This document shows positions 1-7,972 of a stretch of 64,000 nucleotides of DNA, piece by piece. The translations under genes were made by a program, and so were the position numbers. Numbering within the stretch: position 1 is the first letter of the stretch; each line of letters starts with the position of its first letter. Below the pieces are notes generated by a model. The model did no database searches. It was not told the origin of the DNA and saw only the letters and a list, made by a program, of their open reading frames with translations. The stretch is from positions 1 through 64,000 of the forward strand of contig CAILCO010000069.1 in the NCBI GenBank assembly GCA_903832735.1. Direction: 5' to 3'. This DNA comes from an uncultured Sterolibacterium sp. GTDB taxonomy: Bacteria > Pseudomonadota > Gammaproteobacteria > Burkholderiales > Rhodocyclaceae.

Positions 1-207
1 CACTTCGCGCAGCCGCCGGCAGATCGTCAACCCGTCGATGCCCGGCAGCATCAGGTCGAGAATGATGATGTCGTAATCGTGGGAGGCGGCCAGATGCAAT
101 CCGGAAACGCCATCGCTGGCTACATCCACGGTGCTGCCCCTGGCCTCGAAAAAATCCAGCATGTTCAGCGCAAGATCGCGACTGTCTTCGATCAGGAGTA
201 TGTTCAT
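1..207 (-). CDS. Response regulator receiver domain (N-terminal part, cut by window edge)
   Basis: The first 69 codons of a two-component response regulator are visible; the gene continues beyond position 1. The start ATG is at 205-207. The sequence has the receiver-domain hallmarks: an acidic pair (Glu7, Asp8) near the N-terminus, the phospho-acceptor Asp51 in ILDLMLPGIDG, and the hydrophobic beta-strands around them. The LMLPGxDG form is typical of OmpR/PhoB-type regulators, but the output domain lies outside the window, so the subclass is an inference. The gene is transcribed leftward, divergently from the small ORF at 407. Confidence 0.85.
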   Translation of the reverse strand, partial: MNILLIEDSRDLALNMLDFFEARGSTVDVASDGVSGLHLAASHDYDIIILDLMLPGIDGLTICRRLREV

Positions 208-406
208 CTTTGGCTGTTGGCAAACGCAATGGTCCAGGGGAAACTATACGGGTAGCAGCAGATCAATGGCTGGCATATTTTCGTAAAGATCGATAGTTCC
301 CCTACACGTTTCGCGCCAAATCCGCCGAATACGGTTGCATGGTCCATCAGTAATTTACCTCACTACACGTTAAGCAAGTGTCAAGATAAGGTGAAGGTTG
401 TGTTAA

Positions 407-646
407 GTGGCTAGCCGGGCAGTGGTCGCTGCAACGCTGCTCAAAGTCATCGGCTTTGTCATGAATCAGGTGTTAGCCGACGAGGCGCAGCAGGCTAACA
501 TCGCTGCTTGGGCATATATACTGGCCGGCGGCGGCGAACTAACCGTACTGGCCGCGGTTTTCCTAAGAATCATGGCCGTGACACAGCTAATCCGCTCAGG
601 CAAAGGTGGATTGCAAATGATGGAGGTTGATGGAAATGAACCATGA
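407..646 (+). CDS. Small hypothetical membrane protein (doubtful)
   Basis: An open frame of 79 codons starts with GTG and overlaps the beginning of the DUF599 gene. The middle (about residues 32-62) is hydrophobic and could form one or two membrane segments. A purine-rich stretch lies about 10 bases before the GTG. I recognise no family. The overlap and co-direction with the next gene would fit translational coupling, but coding potential is uncertain and this could be a leader region of the DUF599 gene instead. Confidence 0.35.
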   Translation: MASRAVVAATLLKVIGFVMNQVLADEAQQANIAAWAYILAGGGELTVLAAVFLRIMAVTQLIRSGKGGLQMMEVDGNEP

Positions 647-1331
647 TTACTCGGCTGTAGGCGGATGGCTGCGCGAGTTCGCCCCCGATGCTGCTGCAGT
701 GGCGTTAAGCATCATGATAGTGATTGGCTACTACCTCGTGCTGCGTGCGCGCGTCCGGCGCGACCCAACCCATTCGATCCATTTTGTAAATGAGCTCACG
801 CGTCGGATCTGGGTTGAAAGCGTGATGAGCAAACCCGGAAAGGATGTCATGGCCGTCCAGACGCTGCGAAACTTTATCATGGTCGGTATCCTCATGGTGT
901 CCACCACGACACTTCTGATCATCGGCACAATGACCCTTTCAGGACATACCGAAAATATCTCCCGTACCTGGCACATACTCAACGTTAGCGGTTCCAACGC
1001 CGGCGAGATATGGATCGTGAAAGTCATGTGTCTGCTGGCCGATTTCCTGATCGTCTTCTTCTCCTATGCCATGGCCATACGCCTAGCGACCCAGGTCCTG
1101 TTCATGATCAACGTACCGAAGGAGTTCCAGGATGCGCACCCGATGCTCTCTTCGCAGCATGTTGCGCGTCGGCTCAACTTGGCAGGCCTGATGAATGCTG
1201 TTGGCTTGCGCGCCATGTTCTTCGCTATACCGCTAGTATTCTGGCTCTTCGGACCTATTTTCTTGGTAGTGGCCATGGCGGGAGTTGTGACCATACTTTC
1301 TCGTCTCGACCGTCATCAATCGGGACTTTAG
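636..1331 (+). CDS. DUF599 family integral membrane protein
   Basis: A 231-residue protein with about four hydrophobic segments. It has the family pattern of a short cytoplasmic stretch followed by the conserved AVQTLRN motif (about residue 75) and a following helix rich in Ser/Thr, which is characteristic of DUF599 membrane proteins of unknown function. ATG 636 is chosen because a GGAGG sequence (622-626) lies nine bases upstream. Upstream TTG 627 and ATG 630 are in frame but too close to that site. No neighbouring gene hints at a role. Family assignment is good; function is unknown. Confidence 0.75.
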   Translation: MNHDYSAVGGWLREFAPDAAAVALSIMIVIGYYLVLRARVRRDPTHSIHFVNELTRRIWVESVMSKPGKDVMAVQTLRNFIMVGILMVSTTTLLIIGTMTLSGHTENISRTWHILNVSGSNAGEIWIVKVMCLLADFLIVFFSYAMAIRLATQVLFMINVPKEFQDAHPMLSSQHVARRLNLAGLMNAVGLRAMFFAIPLVFWLFGPIFLVVAMAGVVTILSRLDRHQSGL

Positions 1332-1472
1332 TGTTCGACGTTGTGCAAGCAAACCCGCTCATCAGCGGCAGTAATGCAGATTTCATGCGACATCCTGCCG
1401 CCCTGATATTCTGACCCAACAAGGTCCGCTCGTAACCAGGTCCCGACCCCAAACACCGCGTTCCAGGGGCTA

Positions 1473-1508
1473 GCCGGAATCGAACTGGCGACCTGCGCAT
1501 TACCAATG
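1473..1508 (-). repeat. Partial copy of tRNA-Thr 3' half (candidate attachment-site remnant)
   Basis: On the minus strand, 34 of 36 bases match the tRNA-Thr gene at 6245-6280 in the same orientation. The match runs from the anticodon loop through the T-arm. The acceptor stem is not matched, and no D-arm or 5' half lies upstream, so this is not a functional tRNA. One of the two mismatches is in the anticodon position, so the loop reads GGT rather than CGT. This is the expected footprint of an element that integrated at the 3' half of a tRNA gene. A degraded copy of another tRNA-Thr gene is the alternative. Confidence 0.6.
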
Positions 1509-2060
1509 GGAAATGGTTTTCGCAATGCGCGGAGGTCCATACCGCTGAAGCCGTTCACCAACTCTAACTATTCGAAGGGTCTCAATTCGATCACCCTGCT
1601 GTATTGTCTCGAGAACAGGTTGTCCTGCTATCACATGACCGAATACGGTGTGCTTGCCATCCAAAAAAGGTGTGGGAACATGGGTTATGAAGAATTGACT
1701 GCCATTGGTATTGGGCCCGGCATTAGCCATACTTAGAATACCTGGACCATCGTGTCTTAAGCCCTTGTCAAATTCATCCTGGAATCTGTATCCCGGCCCG
1801 CCTCGTCCATTACCATCCGGATCGCCAGTCTGAATCATAAACTTTTCTATTACTCGATGGAAAATCAATCCATCGTAATAGGGAGTACCCATCGGTCTTG
1901 CACTGTTGGGAAATTGTCCTTCAGCCAAACCGACAAAATTCGCCACGGTTATAGGCGTTCTTTCATGCTCTAAACAAAGGACAATAATTCCCTTGCTGGT
2001 GCACATTTCGGCATAGATACCTTGCACCCGCTGGTTATAGTCCATCGTCGTAGCTTGCAT
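1500..2060 (-). CDS. Cyclophilin-type peptidyl-prolyl cis-trans isomerase
   Basis: A 186-residue protein covering a whole cyclophilin domain. Visible signatures in order are the catalytic FHRV segment (about residue 67), the GDPxGxGxGGPGY glycine-rich stretch, the [18 protein letters not shown] core, and [11 protein letters not shown]. It should catalyse proline isomerisation in protein folding. There is no signal peptide, so it is predicted to be cytoplasmic. The stop codon TAA (1500-1502) lies inside the tRNA-Thr-like fragment, so the last few residues are encoded by former tRNA sequence. The base composition is lower in GC than the core genes. No clear ribosome site precedes ATG 2060; an internal ATG at 2045 is possible. 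Confidence 0.88.
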   Translation of the reverse strand: MQATTMDYNQRVQGIYAEMCTSKGIIVLCLEHERTPITVANFVGLAEGQFPNSARPMGTPYYDGLIFHRVIEKFMIQTGDPDGNGRGGPGYRFQDEFDKGLRHDGPGILSMANAGPNTNGSQFFITHVPTPFLDGKHTVFGHVIAGQPVLETIQQGDRIETLRIVRVGERLQRYGPPRIAKTISHW

Positions 2061-2171
2061 GAAATGATAAATAGCTCAAGAGATCCCCTTAGCGTATGGG
2101 CATGATCAACAAATGGCACAACTCAACTGCGCATAATTGGCCGCATGGAGTCCTCTACCGCTGCAACGCCA

Positions 2172-2666
2172 CTAAGGTTTTGCAGACTGTCTCAGCACAG
2201 CATCGAGCGCATTGACATGAATCGGTCGCCCCTGAATGGCGGATTTTCCCAAGGTGAGCTGCAAATCCACGGCATCTTGTCGGGTGAATACGTTGATGGT
2301 CGGAAATCTGACCAGACGCGCCGAATATGAAGATAGCACTATCCCGCTGCTGATCACTTTGCCCTCAATTGCCAGGACGAAGCAGTGATCGATTAGTTTC
2401 TGCGAGCCATCGCTTCTGCTTACCCTGACGGGATTCAATGTCCACAGTGCCGTGTCAGGATTCCATGCAGCGACATCATCTTCAGTCAGAGTCGGTGGTT
2501 TCAAAGGCACCCTTGACCTTGCAGCAGAGTCCTTTGACAAGTCGCACTCAGCGCCGTTGCCCGCTCCGACTGAATCAGTGATCCACAATGAGAGTCGCGG
2601 CATTTCCGCTGCCGTCACAGTCGCTGATATGGTCAGACTAGCCAAAACCAGTGCCGGAATCTTCAT
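2172..2666 (-). CDS. Secreted protein of unknown function
   Basis: A 164-residue protein starting MKIPALVLASLTISAT, a short Sec-type signal peptide ending near Ala-Ala-Glu at residues 19-21. ATG 2666 is chosen because GAGGG lies five bases upstream; a longer in-frame start at 2693 would bury the signal peptide. The mature part has two cysteines and no motif I recognise. It lies between the cyclophilin and the VIT/vWA gene in the AT-richer segment and may be cargo of the same insertion. Predicted location is the periplasm or outside the cell. Confidence 0.6.
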   Translation of the reverse strand: MKIPALVLASLTISATVTAAEMPRLSLWITDSVGAGNGAECDLSKDSAARSRVPLKPPTLTEDDVAAWNPDTALWTLNPVRVSRSDGSQKLIDHCFVLAIEGKVISSGIVLSSYSARLVRFPTINVFTRQDAVDLQLTLGKSAIQGRPIHVNALDAVLRQSAKP

Positions 2667-2925
2667 AACTTCCCTCTCGGATAGAGCCGTCACATCTCAG
2701 GCTGAGCCAGCCGCCTGGATCAGCCACCGATTCACTGACGATGGCCGCCCCAACCCGCTAACCTGACGTACCAGACGCGATGCCGTCTTGACTATTAAGA
2801 TCCTGGGCCGCCAAGGACATTAGAGGAATGCCGACGCATCACGTGCAGACACAACGTGCCGTATGAAGAAATCTACTCGACAAGGTTTTTTGTAGGAAGC
2901 TTTGCTTACCTGTGCGAACTACTGT

Positions 2926-5900
2926 TCATTTTTTCACCCCCGGCGCCACCTCGAACGTACCCACCTCCACAGCGGCACCTTGCCCACTCAGGCGCAAGAC
3001 GATGTTCTCATCCTTCTGCTGTATCGTGCCAAAACCAGTGCTTAAGCGCAGCATCAAAGTGGTCGCTCCCGCGATAACCTGCTGATGGTTGCCATAGAAT
3101 TGCGCTTCGACCTTGTATTTACCGGGTTTGGCCGTGCGTAAGGAAAACTCTTCTGGCCCATAGCCCATAGTGAAGTCGCGCGACATGGTACCGCCTTGAT
3201 AGCCGAGTCGATGGCCGTAGAAAACCTTCTCGTTATTCGGATCAGTAACCCAAAGATCAATATCAGTATTATCTGCATCCCAACTCAACACGGCACGCAG
3301 ATCCAGCGGCAGGTTGCGCAACAGACGAGAATCCATGCGGCTTGTGTCAAGCGGCTGCTGAGTGCGCGTTACTAGGGCATTCAAATCGGCCAAAGCGATC
3401 AGTTCGATATCAGGGAATCGATCATGCCAGGGCCGCGCCACCACCTCCCACAAATTATCTACGGCGAGTTGGAACTGAGCAGCGTCGGCGTACGCCAGGC
3501 CAAGATCGCGCCAGGATTGAGGCTCGTTTGATGCAAGCGCCAGCACCTGTTGCAGGATCGGCAGAGCAAGTTTGACTTGTTTGGCCTGAAGCAGGCGATA
3601 GGACAAAATTCGCAGGATCTGCCGATTTTCTAGATTCATCTCAGCCAAGTTGGACAAAATGCGCAAACCCAACTCCGGTTGTCCTCGCTCAATAAAGATA
3701 TCGGCCGCGTCCAGAAAAAAGGCCGTGCTATTAATGTAGGCAGGCCGCTCATCCAGATAGACGCGATACATCATCCCGGGCTCAGCTTCGCGCAGACGCC
3801 GCGCATAGGGGGCATCCGGTTGCCATTTCTTTAGCTGTATGCTCGCCTCAGCCGACGTTGAACGCTCAGCACTTGGTGTTGACTCTGATGCGGGGGGCGG
3901 AGCCGAAACCACCGGTCGAGGCGGCGCCATTGCAACAGGACTGGGTGCCGCAGCCATAGCCATCACGCGATCCGTGACCTCTGCCCGCCCCAGCTCACCT
4001 CTGTCCAACGTCGCGGGGAGAGGGCGCGGTTTAGGCTTGTCGTCTTTCGGGAAGGGCTTTTCCCACCACGCCACCTTTTGAGCGAATCTCCTTGCGATAT
4101 CATCTAGGTGAGTCCGGCGCTCGTCACCTTGCTGCTGCAACTTTTTAGCCAATTGTGAATCATATTCGCCGCGCAGCGACTCGGGCGGCACAATCTCGTG
4201 GCGAACATAATCTTCGACGCGATCGAGTACGATCAACGAGGTTTCGCCTGTCACCATAGCGAAACGATTGCCCAGTCGGCGAATTCCAGCGCGATTCGCT
4301 GTTTTGTCGGATTCCAATTGTGCCAACTGCAAAACCGCCCAGCGTTTGGCCGCCAGTGATGTCACGGATTTGCCAGAGTTCCGTATAACTACTTGCTCAG
4401 TCTTGTGCTGCCCTTGCGCATTGACCCATTCCAGTTCAATCGTGGCTTGTGGTTCGGCGAGAATGCCGGCGATCTTTAGCCGGTTGCCTTCGGCATAGAC
4501 TGACGCGCTAACCAACTCTTTCGCACCGTTGCTGCGCAAGCCGACCAGGCGTGGGTATTGCTGTGCCAATTCTTTCAAGGCATCGGCTGTATTTGTGCTC
4601 GGCAAATTTAGCAATCGCCCACCCGCATTCTCTGCTGCCAACCTCAAGCGGGGCAGGTCAGAACTGGCAGCTGCATTAACCGTGTACAAGGGTGCATTGC
4701 CTGCCACCAACACGCCCGTACCGTAGTTGCATAACCCATCTGAAAAGAGAAGGGTGAGATTCGCCGTCCTGGCTGGCGACATGGCTGACCAACTGGTCGC
4801 ACCGTCGTACGCGATCGTCTCCAAGACAGTGCGCAATGTGCGCCAGTCTCCATTCTCTATGCTGAAGGACTGGGTGGCCTCGGCGAGATCTCGCGCAACA
4901 ATCAGTTCTACCGTGACGCTGCCCAAGGTTTTAAAGTAGGCGTCGAGCAAAGCAAACTCGCGGCCATGATCGCGTGAGGCGCCTGAGCCAGAGGCATCCC
5001 ATACCAAACCTAGGATCTTCGGTGCAATTCTTGGCAGCGGAATGTTTTTGAATGGAGAAACTTCGGCATAGAAATAAGTTTGACCAGCGCGTGTCTCCGT
5101 GGCGATAGACGTACCTGTACGGGGAAAGTCAATACTCAATATCCCTTTGCCCGTGTAGTTTTTCCGCTTTAACCTCACCCACGAGCCGCGTCCGGAATCC
5201 AGCCCGATTGAGCGACTTGCCTCAATCTGCTCTGCGCCCAGTCGTGCGCGAACGGCTACGGATGAATATTGGGCAGGCAAGGACGCGTGATGTACCGCCA
5301 CATCCAACTGGCCGACAGTCTCAGCAAATTGCAGCGGAAGACGGTAGGAAATGTAATGGCTGTTCTTGCTAGTTTTGTCTGCGCTATCAAGAGACAGGGT
5401 TTCCTCGATGTCCAACACCACTCGACGCGAACCCCTTACTGGCAAAGGATAGACCCGCAGTTTGTAATTATTGCCTTGGGTCTTTTCTAGCAGCGCAGGG
5501 TCAATTTTAGTACGGGCAACGTCCTCAAAAACCTGCTGACCTTTGGCCTTATCAACGGGGACAGCCGACCGGAGCTCTCCATTGATGTCCAGCGCAAAGC
5601 CCGTCACGGTCTGTCCATCCAGCAGAGGAAATTGAAGTTCTCCTTCAAGTTGGCGCTCGTTGGGATTGAAGAAAACCATCTCGATGCGCGTGTGCGCTGC
5701 CGTGCCCAACACTTCAGCTCGGATATCCACCTTTCGCAGGCGTACCGGCAAGCGCGCCTCTGGTACGACTAAGCGCGGAGCAAAGTGAAGCGGAAGCGGT
5801 GTTGGCGGCATCACCTGAGCAACAACGAACCCGGGAAAATATGCCCAAGCACAGAGAAGAACCGTACCCATGAACTGCAGTGTCTTGCCTACTATGCGGA

Positions 5901-5934
5901 AAACTCTCATGGTCAATGCCCAGTGGCTAATCAT
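2926..5934 (-). CDS. VIT / von Willebrand A / DUF2135 domain protein, exported
   Basis: A 1002-residue protein. An N-terminal hydrophobic segment (about residues 14-40) looks like a signal peptide. Next comes a VIT domain (about 45-175, like the N-terminal domain of inter-alpha-trypsin inhibitor heavy chains). A vWA domain follows (about 305-460) with the metal-site motif DASGS. A proline-rich linker spans about 630-700, helical TPR-like repeats about 730-850, and a DUF2135 domain lies near the C-terminus with a DIDLWVTDP segment. Such proteins are usually envelope-associated and presumed to mediate adhesion or protein interaction; no role is known here. ATG 5934 and ATG 5910 are both possible starts, with no clear ribosome site for either. 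The base composition is lower in GC than core genes. Confidence 0.8.
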   Translation of the reverse strand: MISHWALTMRVFRIVGKTLQFMGTVLLCAWAYFPGFVVAQVMPPTPLPLHFAPRLVVPEARLPVRLRKVDIRAEVLGTAAHTRIEMVFFNPNERQLEGELQFPLLDGQTVTGFALDINGELRSAVPVDKAKGQQVFEDVARTKIDPALLEKTQGNNYKLRVYPLPVRGSRRVVLDIEETLSLDSADKTSKNSHYISYRLPLQFAETVGQLDVAVHHASLPAQYSSVAVRARLGAEQIEASRSIGLDSGRGSWVRLKRKNYTGKGILSIDFPRTGTSIATETRAGQTYFYAEVSPFKNIPLPRIAPKILGLVWDASGSGASRDHGREFALLDAYFKTLGSVTVELIVARDLAEATQSFSIENGDWRTLRTVLETIAYDGATSWSAMSPARTANLTLLFSDGLCNYGTGVLVAGNAPLYTVNAAASSDLPRLRLAAENAGGRLLNLPSTNTADALKELAQQYPRLVGLRSNGAKELVSASVYAEGNRLKIAGILAEPQATIELEWVNAQGQHKTEQVVIRNSGKSVTSLAAKRWAVLQLAQLESDKTANRAGIRRLGNRFAMVTGETSLIVLDRVEDYVRHEIVPPESLRGEYDSQLAKKLQQQGDERRTHLDDIARRFAQKVAWWEKPFPKDDKPKPRPLPATLDRGELGRAEVTDRVMAMAAAPSPVAMAPPRPVVSAPPPASESTPSAERSTSAEASIQLKKWQPDAPYARRLREAEPGMMYRVYLDERPAYINSTAFFLDAADIFIERGQPELGLRILSNLAEMNLENRQILRILSYRLLQAKQVKLALPILQQVLALASNEPQSWRDLGLAYADAAQFQLAVDNLWEVVARPWHDRFPDIELIALADLNALVTRTQQPLDTSRMDSRLLRNLPLDLRAVLSWDADNTDIDLWVTDPNNEKVFYGHRLGYQGGTMSRDFTMGYGPEEFSLRTAKPGKYKVEAQFYGNHQQVIAGATTLMLRLSTGFGTIQQKDENIVLRLSGQGAAVEVGTFEVAPGVKK

Positions 5935-6054
5935 GGTCGGTACTTAAATAAGGCCAGATACTCAAGTGCCTCAACTTTTCTTATTGCATTCCCATATTTG
6001 GGTATCTTGGCCATGTTGTTTTGAACTGCAAGCCAAAGCCATCTCCGCAAACCC

Positions 6055-6146
6055 GCTTCGGGACAAAACGGGGACGGATTTGAAGGGTGATACTCAGTGC
6101 TACTGGATGTTCTTCGGGGACGAATTTGGGACAATTCGGGGACAAG
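6055..6146 (+). repeat. Cluster of short CGGGGAC direct repeats
   Basis: The 299-base gap between the VIT/vWA gene and the tRNA has no convincing gene. It contains CGGGGAC three times (starting near 6069, 6115 and 6137) plus a CGGGAC variant near 6058, several followed by AA or GATTT. The cluster lies about 100 bases from the tRNA-Thr gene. It may be integrase arm sites or a decayed REP-like/RAYT-associated repeat. Both readings are inferences. Confidence 0.4.
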
Positions 6147-6233
6147 CAGACCCTTATTCCGGGTCCAATATATTCATAGGGTTTTATATTTTCTCTGAAA
6201 GCCTCTCTGGGATCTGGTTTCAGAGGTTTTTAC

Positions 6234-6309
6234 TGGTGCCGGCGGCCGGAATCGAACTGGCGACCTTCGCATTACGAATGCGCTGCTCTACCATCTGAGC
6301 TACGCCGGC
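6234..6309 (-). tRNA. tRNA-Thr (anticodon CGT)
   Basis: A complete 76-base cloverleaf with encoded CCA. The acceptor stem is GCCGGCG/CGCCGGC with discriminator A. The D-arm is the usual AGCTCAGATGGTAGAGC, the anticodon loop is TTCGTAA, and the T-loop is TTCGATT. The anticodon-arm sequence matches enterobacterial tRNA-Thr(CGT). The T-stem carries an A-C mismatch (positions 52-62), and positions 27-43 are G-A. It lies just downstream of queG on the same strand. Its 3' half is repeated at 1473-1508. Confidence 0.95.
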
Positions 6310-6331
6310 CTCGGTGCAACGAGGCTGCGGA

Positions 6332-7426
6332 TTATAGCGACTCGGCACCCTCCCGGCAATCAGTCGCTGCGTCATGCCGACCCAGCGCCCAGGCCACATG
6401 CTCACGCACCAGGGCCGAAGCGTCCTGGCTTCGGGCGGCCAGCGCCGCCAGCACCTCGGGCGTGGTCGGGGCGTTGCCCAAAGCCACCGCGAGGTTTCTC
6501 GACCAGCGCTCGAAACCGATGCGGTGGATCGCCGAGCCGGCCATCTTGATCTTGAAATCTTCTTCGCTCCAGGCAAATAGTTCGGAGAGACGGATGTGGT
6601 CCAAGCCATGGCGAACGGCGAAATCATCCTCGCGCGTCTGCGCAACGTCTCGATTCCATGGGCAGACCAACTGGCAATCATCGCAACCATAGACGCGGTT
6701 TCCGATCAACGGCCGCAATTCAGGCGGAATGCTGCCCTTCAGCTCTATGGTCAGGTAGGAAATGCAGCGCCGTGCGTCGAGGCGGTAAGGCCCGACGATC
6801 GCGCCGGTGGGACAGGCCGGAATGCAGGCCTGGCAACTGCCGCAATGGCTGGAAACAGGGGCATCCGGCGGCAGCGGCAAGTTGGTATAGATCTCGCCCA
6901 GAAAGAATGTCGAGCCGGCATCGCGCGACAGCAGTAGCGTGTGCTTGCCGCGCCAGCCCAGGCCGCTTCGCGCCGCGAGTTCGACTTCCAGCACAGGCGC
7001 GGAGTCGGCGAACACCCGATAGGCGAACGCTCCGGTCTCGCCGGCGATGCGCTGCGCCAGTTTTTGCAACCGGTTGCGCAACAGTTTATGGTAATCGCGG
7101 CCCAGGGCATAACGGGAGACATAGGCCAGGGTCTTGTCTGCGAGGATCTCATCGGCATTGACGGCATCGGGCCAATAGCCGATCCGCGCGGTGATGACCG
7201 AGACTGTGCCGGGCTGCAACTCGGCCGGCCGGGCGCGCTTCACGCCATGGCGTGCCATATAATCCATCTCGCCGTTGTATCCCGCGCCCAGCCAAGCCAC
7301 CAGGCCCGCTTCGGCCGCACCCAGATCGCTGGTGGCGATGCCGATGGCGGACAAGCCGAGTTCGCGGCCCCAAGCCTTGATGCGGCCGGCGAGTTCATTC
7401 CAGTCCGGAGGATCTTCTAAATGCAT
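6332..7426 (-). CDS. queG: Epoxyqueuosine reductase
   Basis: A 364-residue protein catalysing the last step of queuosine synthesis: reduction of epoxyqueuosine in tRNA, using cobalamin and two [4Fe-4S] clusters. The ferredoxin-like cysteines are clear: Cys195/198/201 with Cys205, then Cys221, and a YGCDDCQLVCPWN motif with Cys248/251/255. Asp141 in FADSAPVLE matches the catalytic acid of the family. The C-terminal quarter is HEAT-like helical, as in long QueG proteins. ATG 7426 is chosen because the family N-terminus starts there; further upstream the frame runs into tsaE. Its start codon shares the palindrome ATGCAT with the divergent tsaE start. Confidence 0.95.
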   Translation of the reverse strand: MHLEDPPDWNELAGRIKAWGRELGLSAIGIATSDLGAAEAGLVAWLGAGYNGEMDYMARHGVKRARPAELQPGTVSVITARIGYWPDAVNADEILADKTLAYVSRYALGRDYHKLLRNRLQKLAQRIAGETGAFAYRVFADSAPVLEVELAARSGLGWRGKHTLLLSRDAGSTFFLGEIYTNLPLPPDAPVSSHCGSCQACIPACPTGAIVGPYRLDARRCISYLTIELKGSIPPELRPLIGNRVYGCDDCQLVCPWNRDVAQTREDDFAVRHGLDHIRLSELFAWSEEDFKIKMAGSAIHRIGFERWSRNLAVALGNAPTTPEVLAALAARSQDASALVREHVAWALGRHDAATDCREGAESL

Positions 7427-7972
7427 GCAGAGTCTGGCGTCGAGCGAATCAGACCCGATGATACCGCCCTGTCCCTCGCGTTGATCGACGAGACGGCTAC
7501 CCTGTCGCTCGGTGCCGCGCTGGCGCCGGCGCTGGTGCCCGGTCTGGCGATATTTCTCGAAGGCGATCTGGGCAGCGGCAAGACCACGCTGGTGCGCGGA
7601 CTGCTCCGCGCATTGGGTCATCAAGGCAAGGTGCGCAGCCCGACCTATACTTTAGTTGAACTTTATGCTATTTCTGGATTAGACTTGTATCACTTTGATT
7701 TTTATCGGTTCAAGCAGCCGGAAGAATATCTTGATGCGGGACTTGATGAATACTTCCAGGGAGACGGCGTCTGCCTCGTCGAATGGCCGGCACAGGCAGG
7801 CGCCTACTTGCCGCCAGCCGACCTCTCCATCCGCTTGTCCGTCGTCGGCGCGAGTCGCGGCGCCGAAATCGTTGCGTACAGTCCGCGCGGCCAGGCTTGC
7901 CTGCAATGCCTGACGAACTGGCCAACCCCCGCTCCCGCCGCGACATCCTCAGGCTTGCCGCCGGCTCGCTGA
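7421..7972 (+). CDS. tsaE: tRNA threonylcarbamoyladenosine biosynthesis ATPase
   Basis: A 183-residue P-loop ATPase that works with TsaB and TsaD to make t6A on tRNAs. The Walker A motif GDLGSGKTT (about residues 48-56), the SPTYTLVE and YHFDFYR motifs and the LVEWP segment are all present. The last 22 codons overlap the amidase gene. The start is uncertain: ATG 7421 overlaps the queG start by six bases, and TTG 7481 would give a more family-like N-terminus. About 119 bases (7643-7761) have only about 38% GC by hand count, against strongly GC-rich flanks. Confidence 0.92.
   Translation: MHAESGVERIRPDDTALSLALIDETATLSLGAALAPALVPGLAIFLEGDLGSGKTTLVRGLLRALGHQGKVRSPTYTLVELYAISGLDLYHFDFYRFKQPEEYLDAGLDEYFQGDGVCLVEWPAQAGAYLPPADLSIRLSVVGASRGAEIVAYSPRGQACLQCLTNWPTPAPAATSSGLPPAR

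Noticed and set aside
1440..1510. Complete second tRNA-Thr gene
   Set aside because: No D-arm or 5' acceptor strand lies upstream, and the sequence there encodes the cyclophilin C-terminus; only the 3' half is present.
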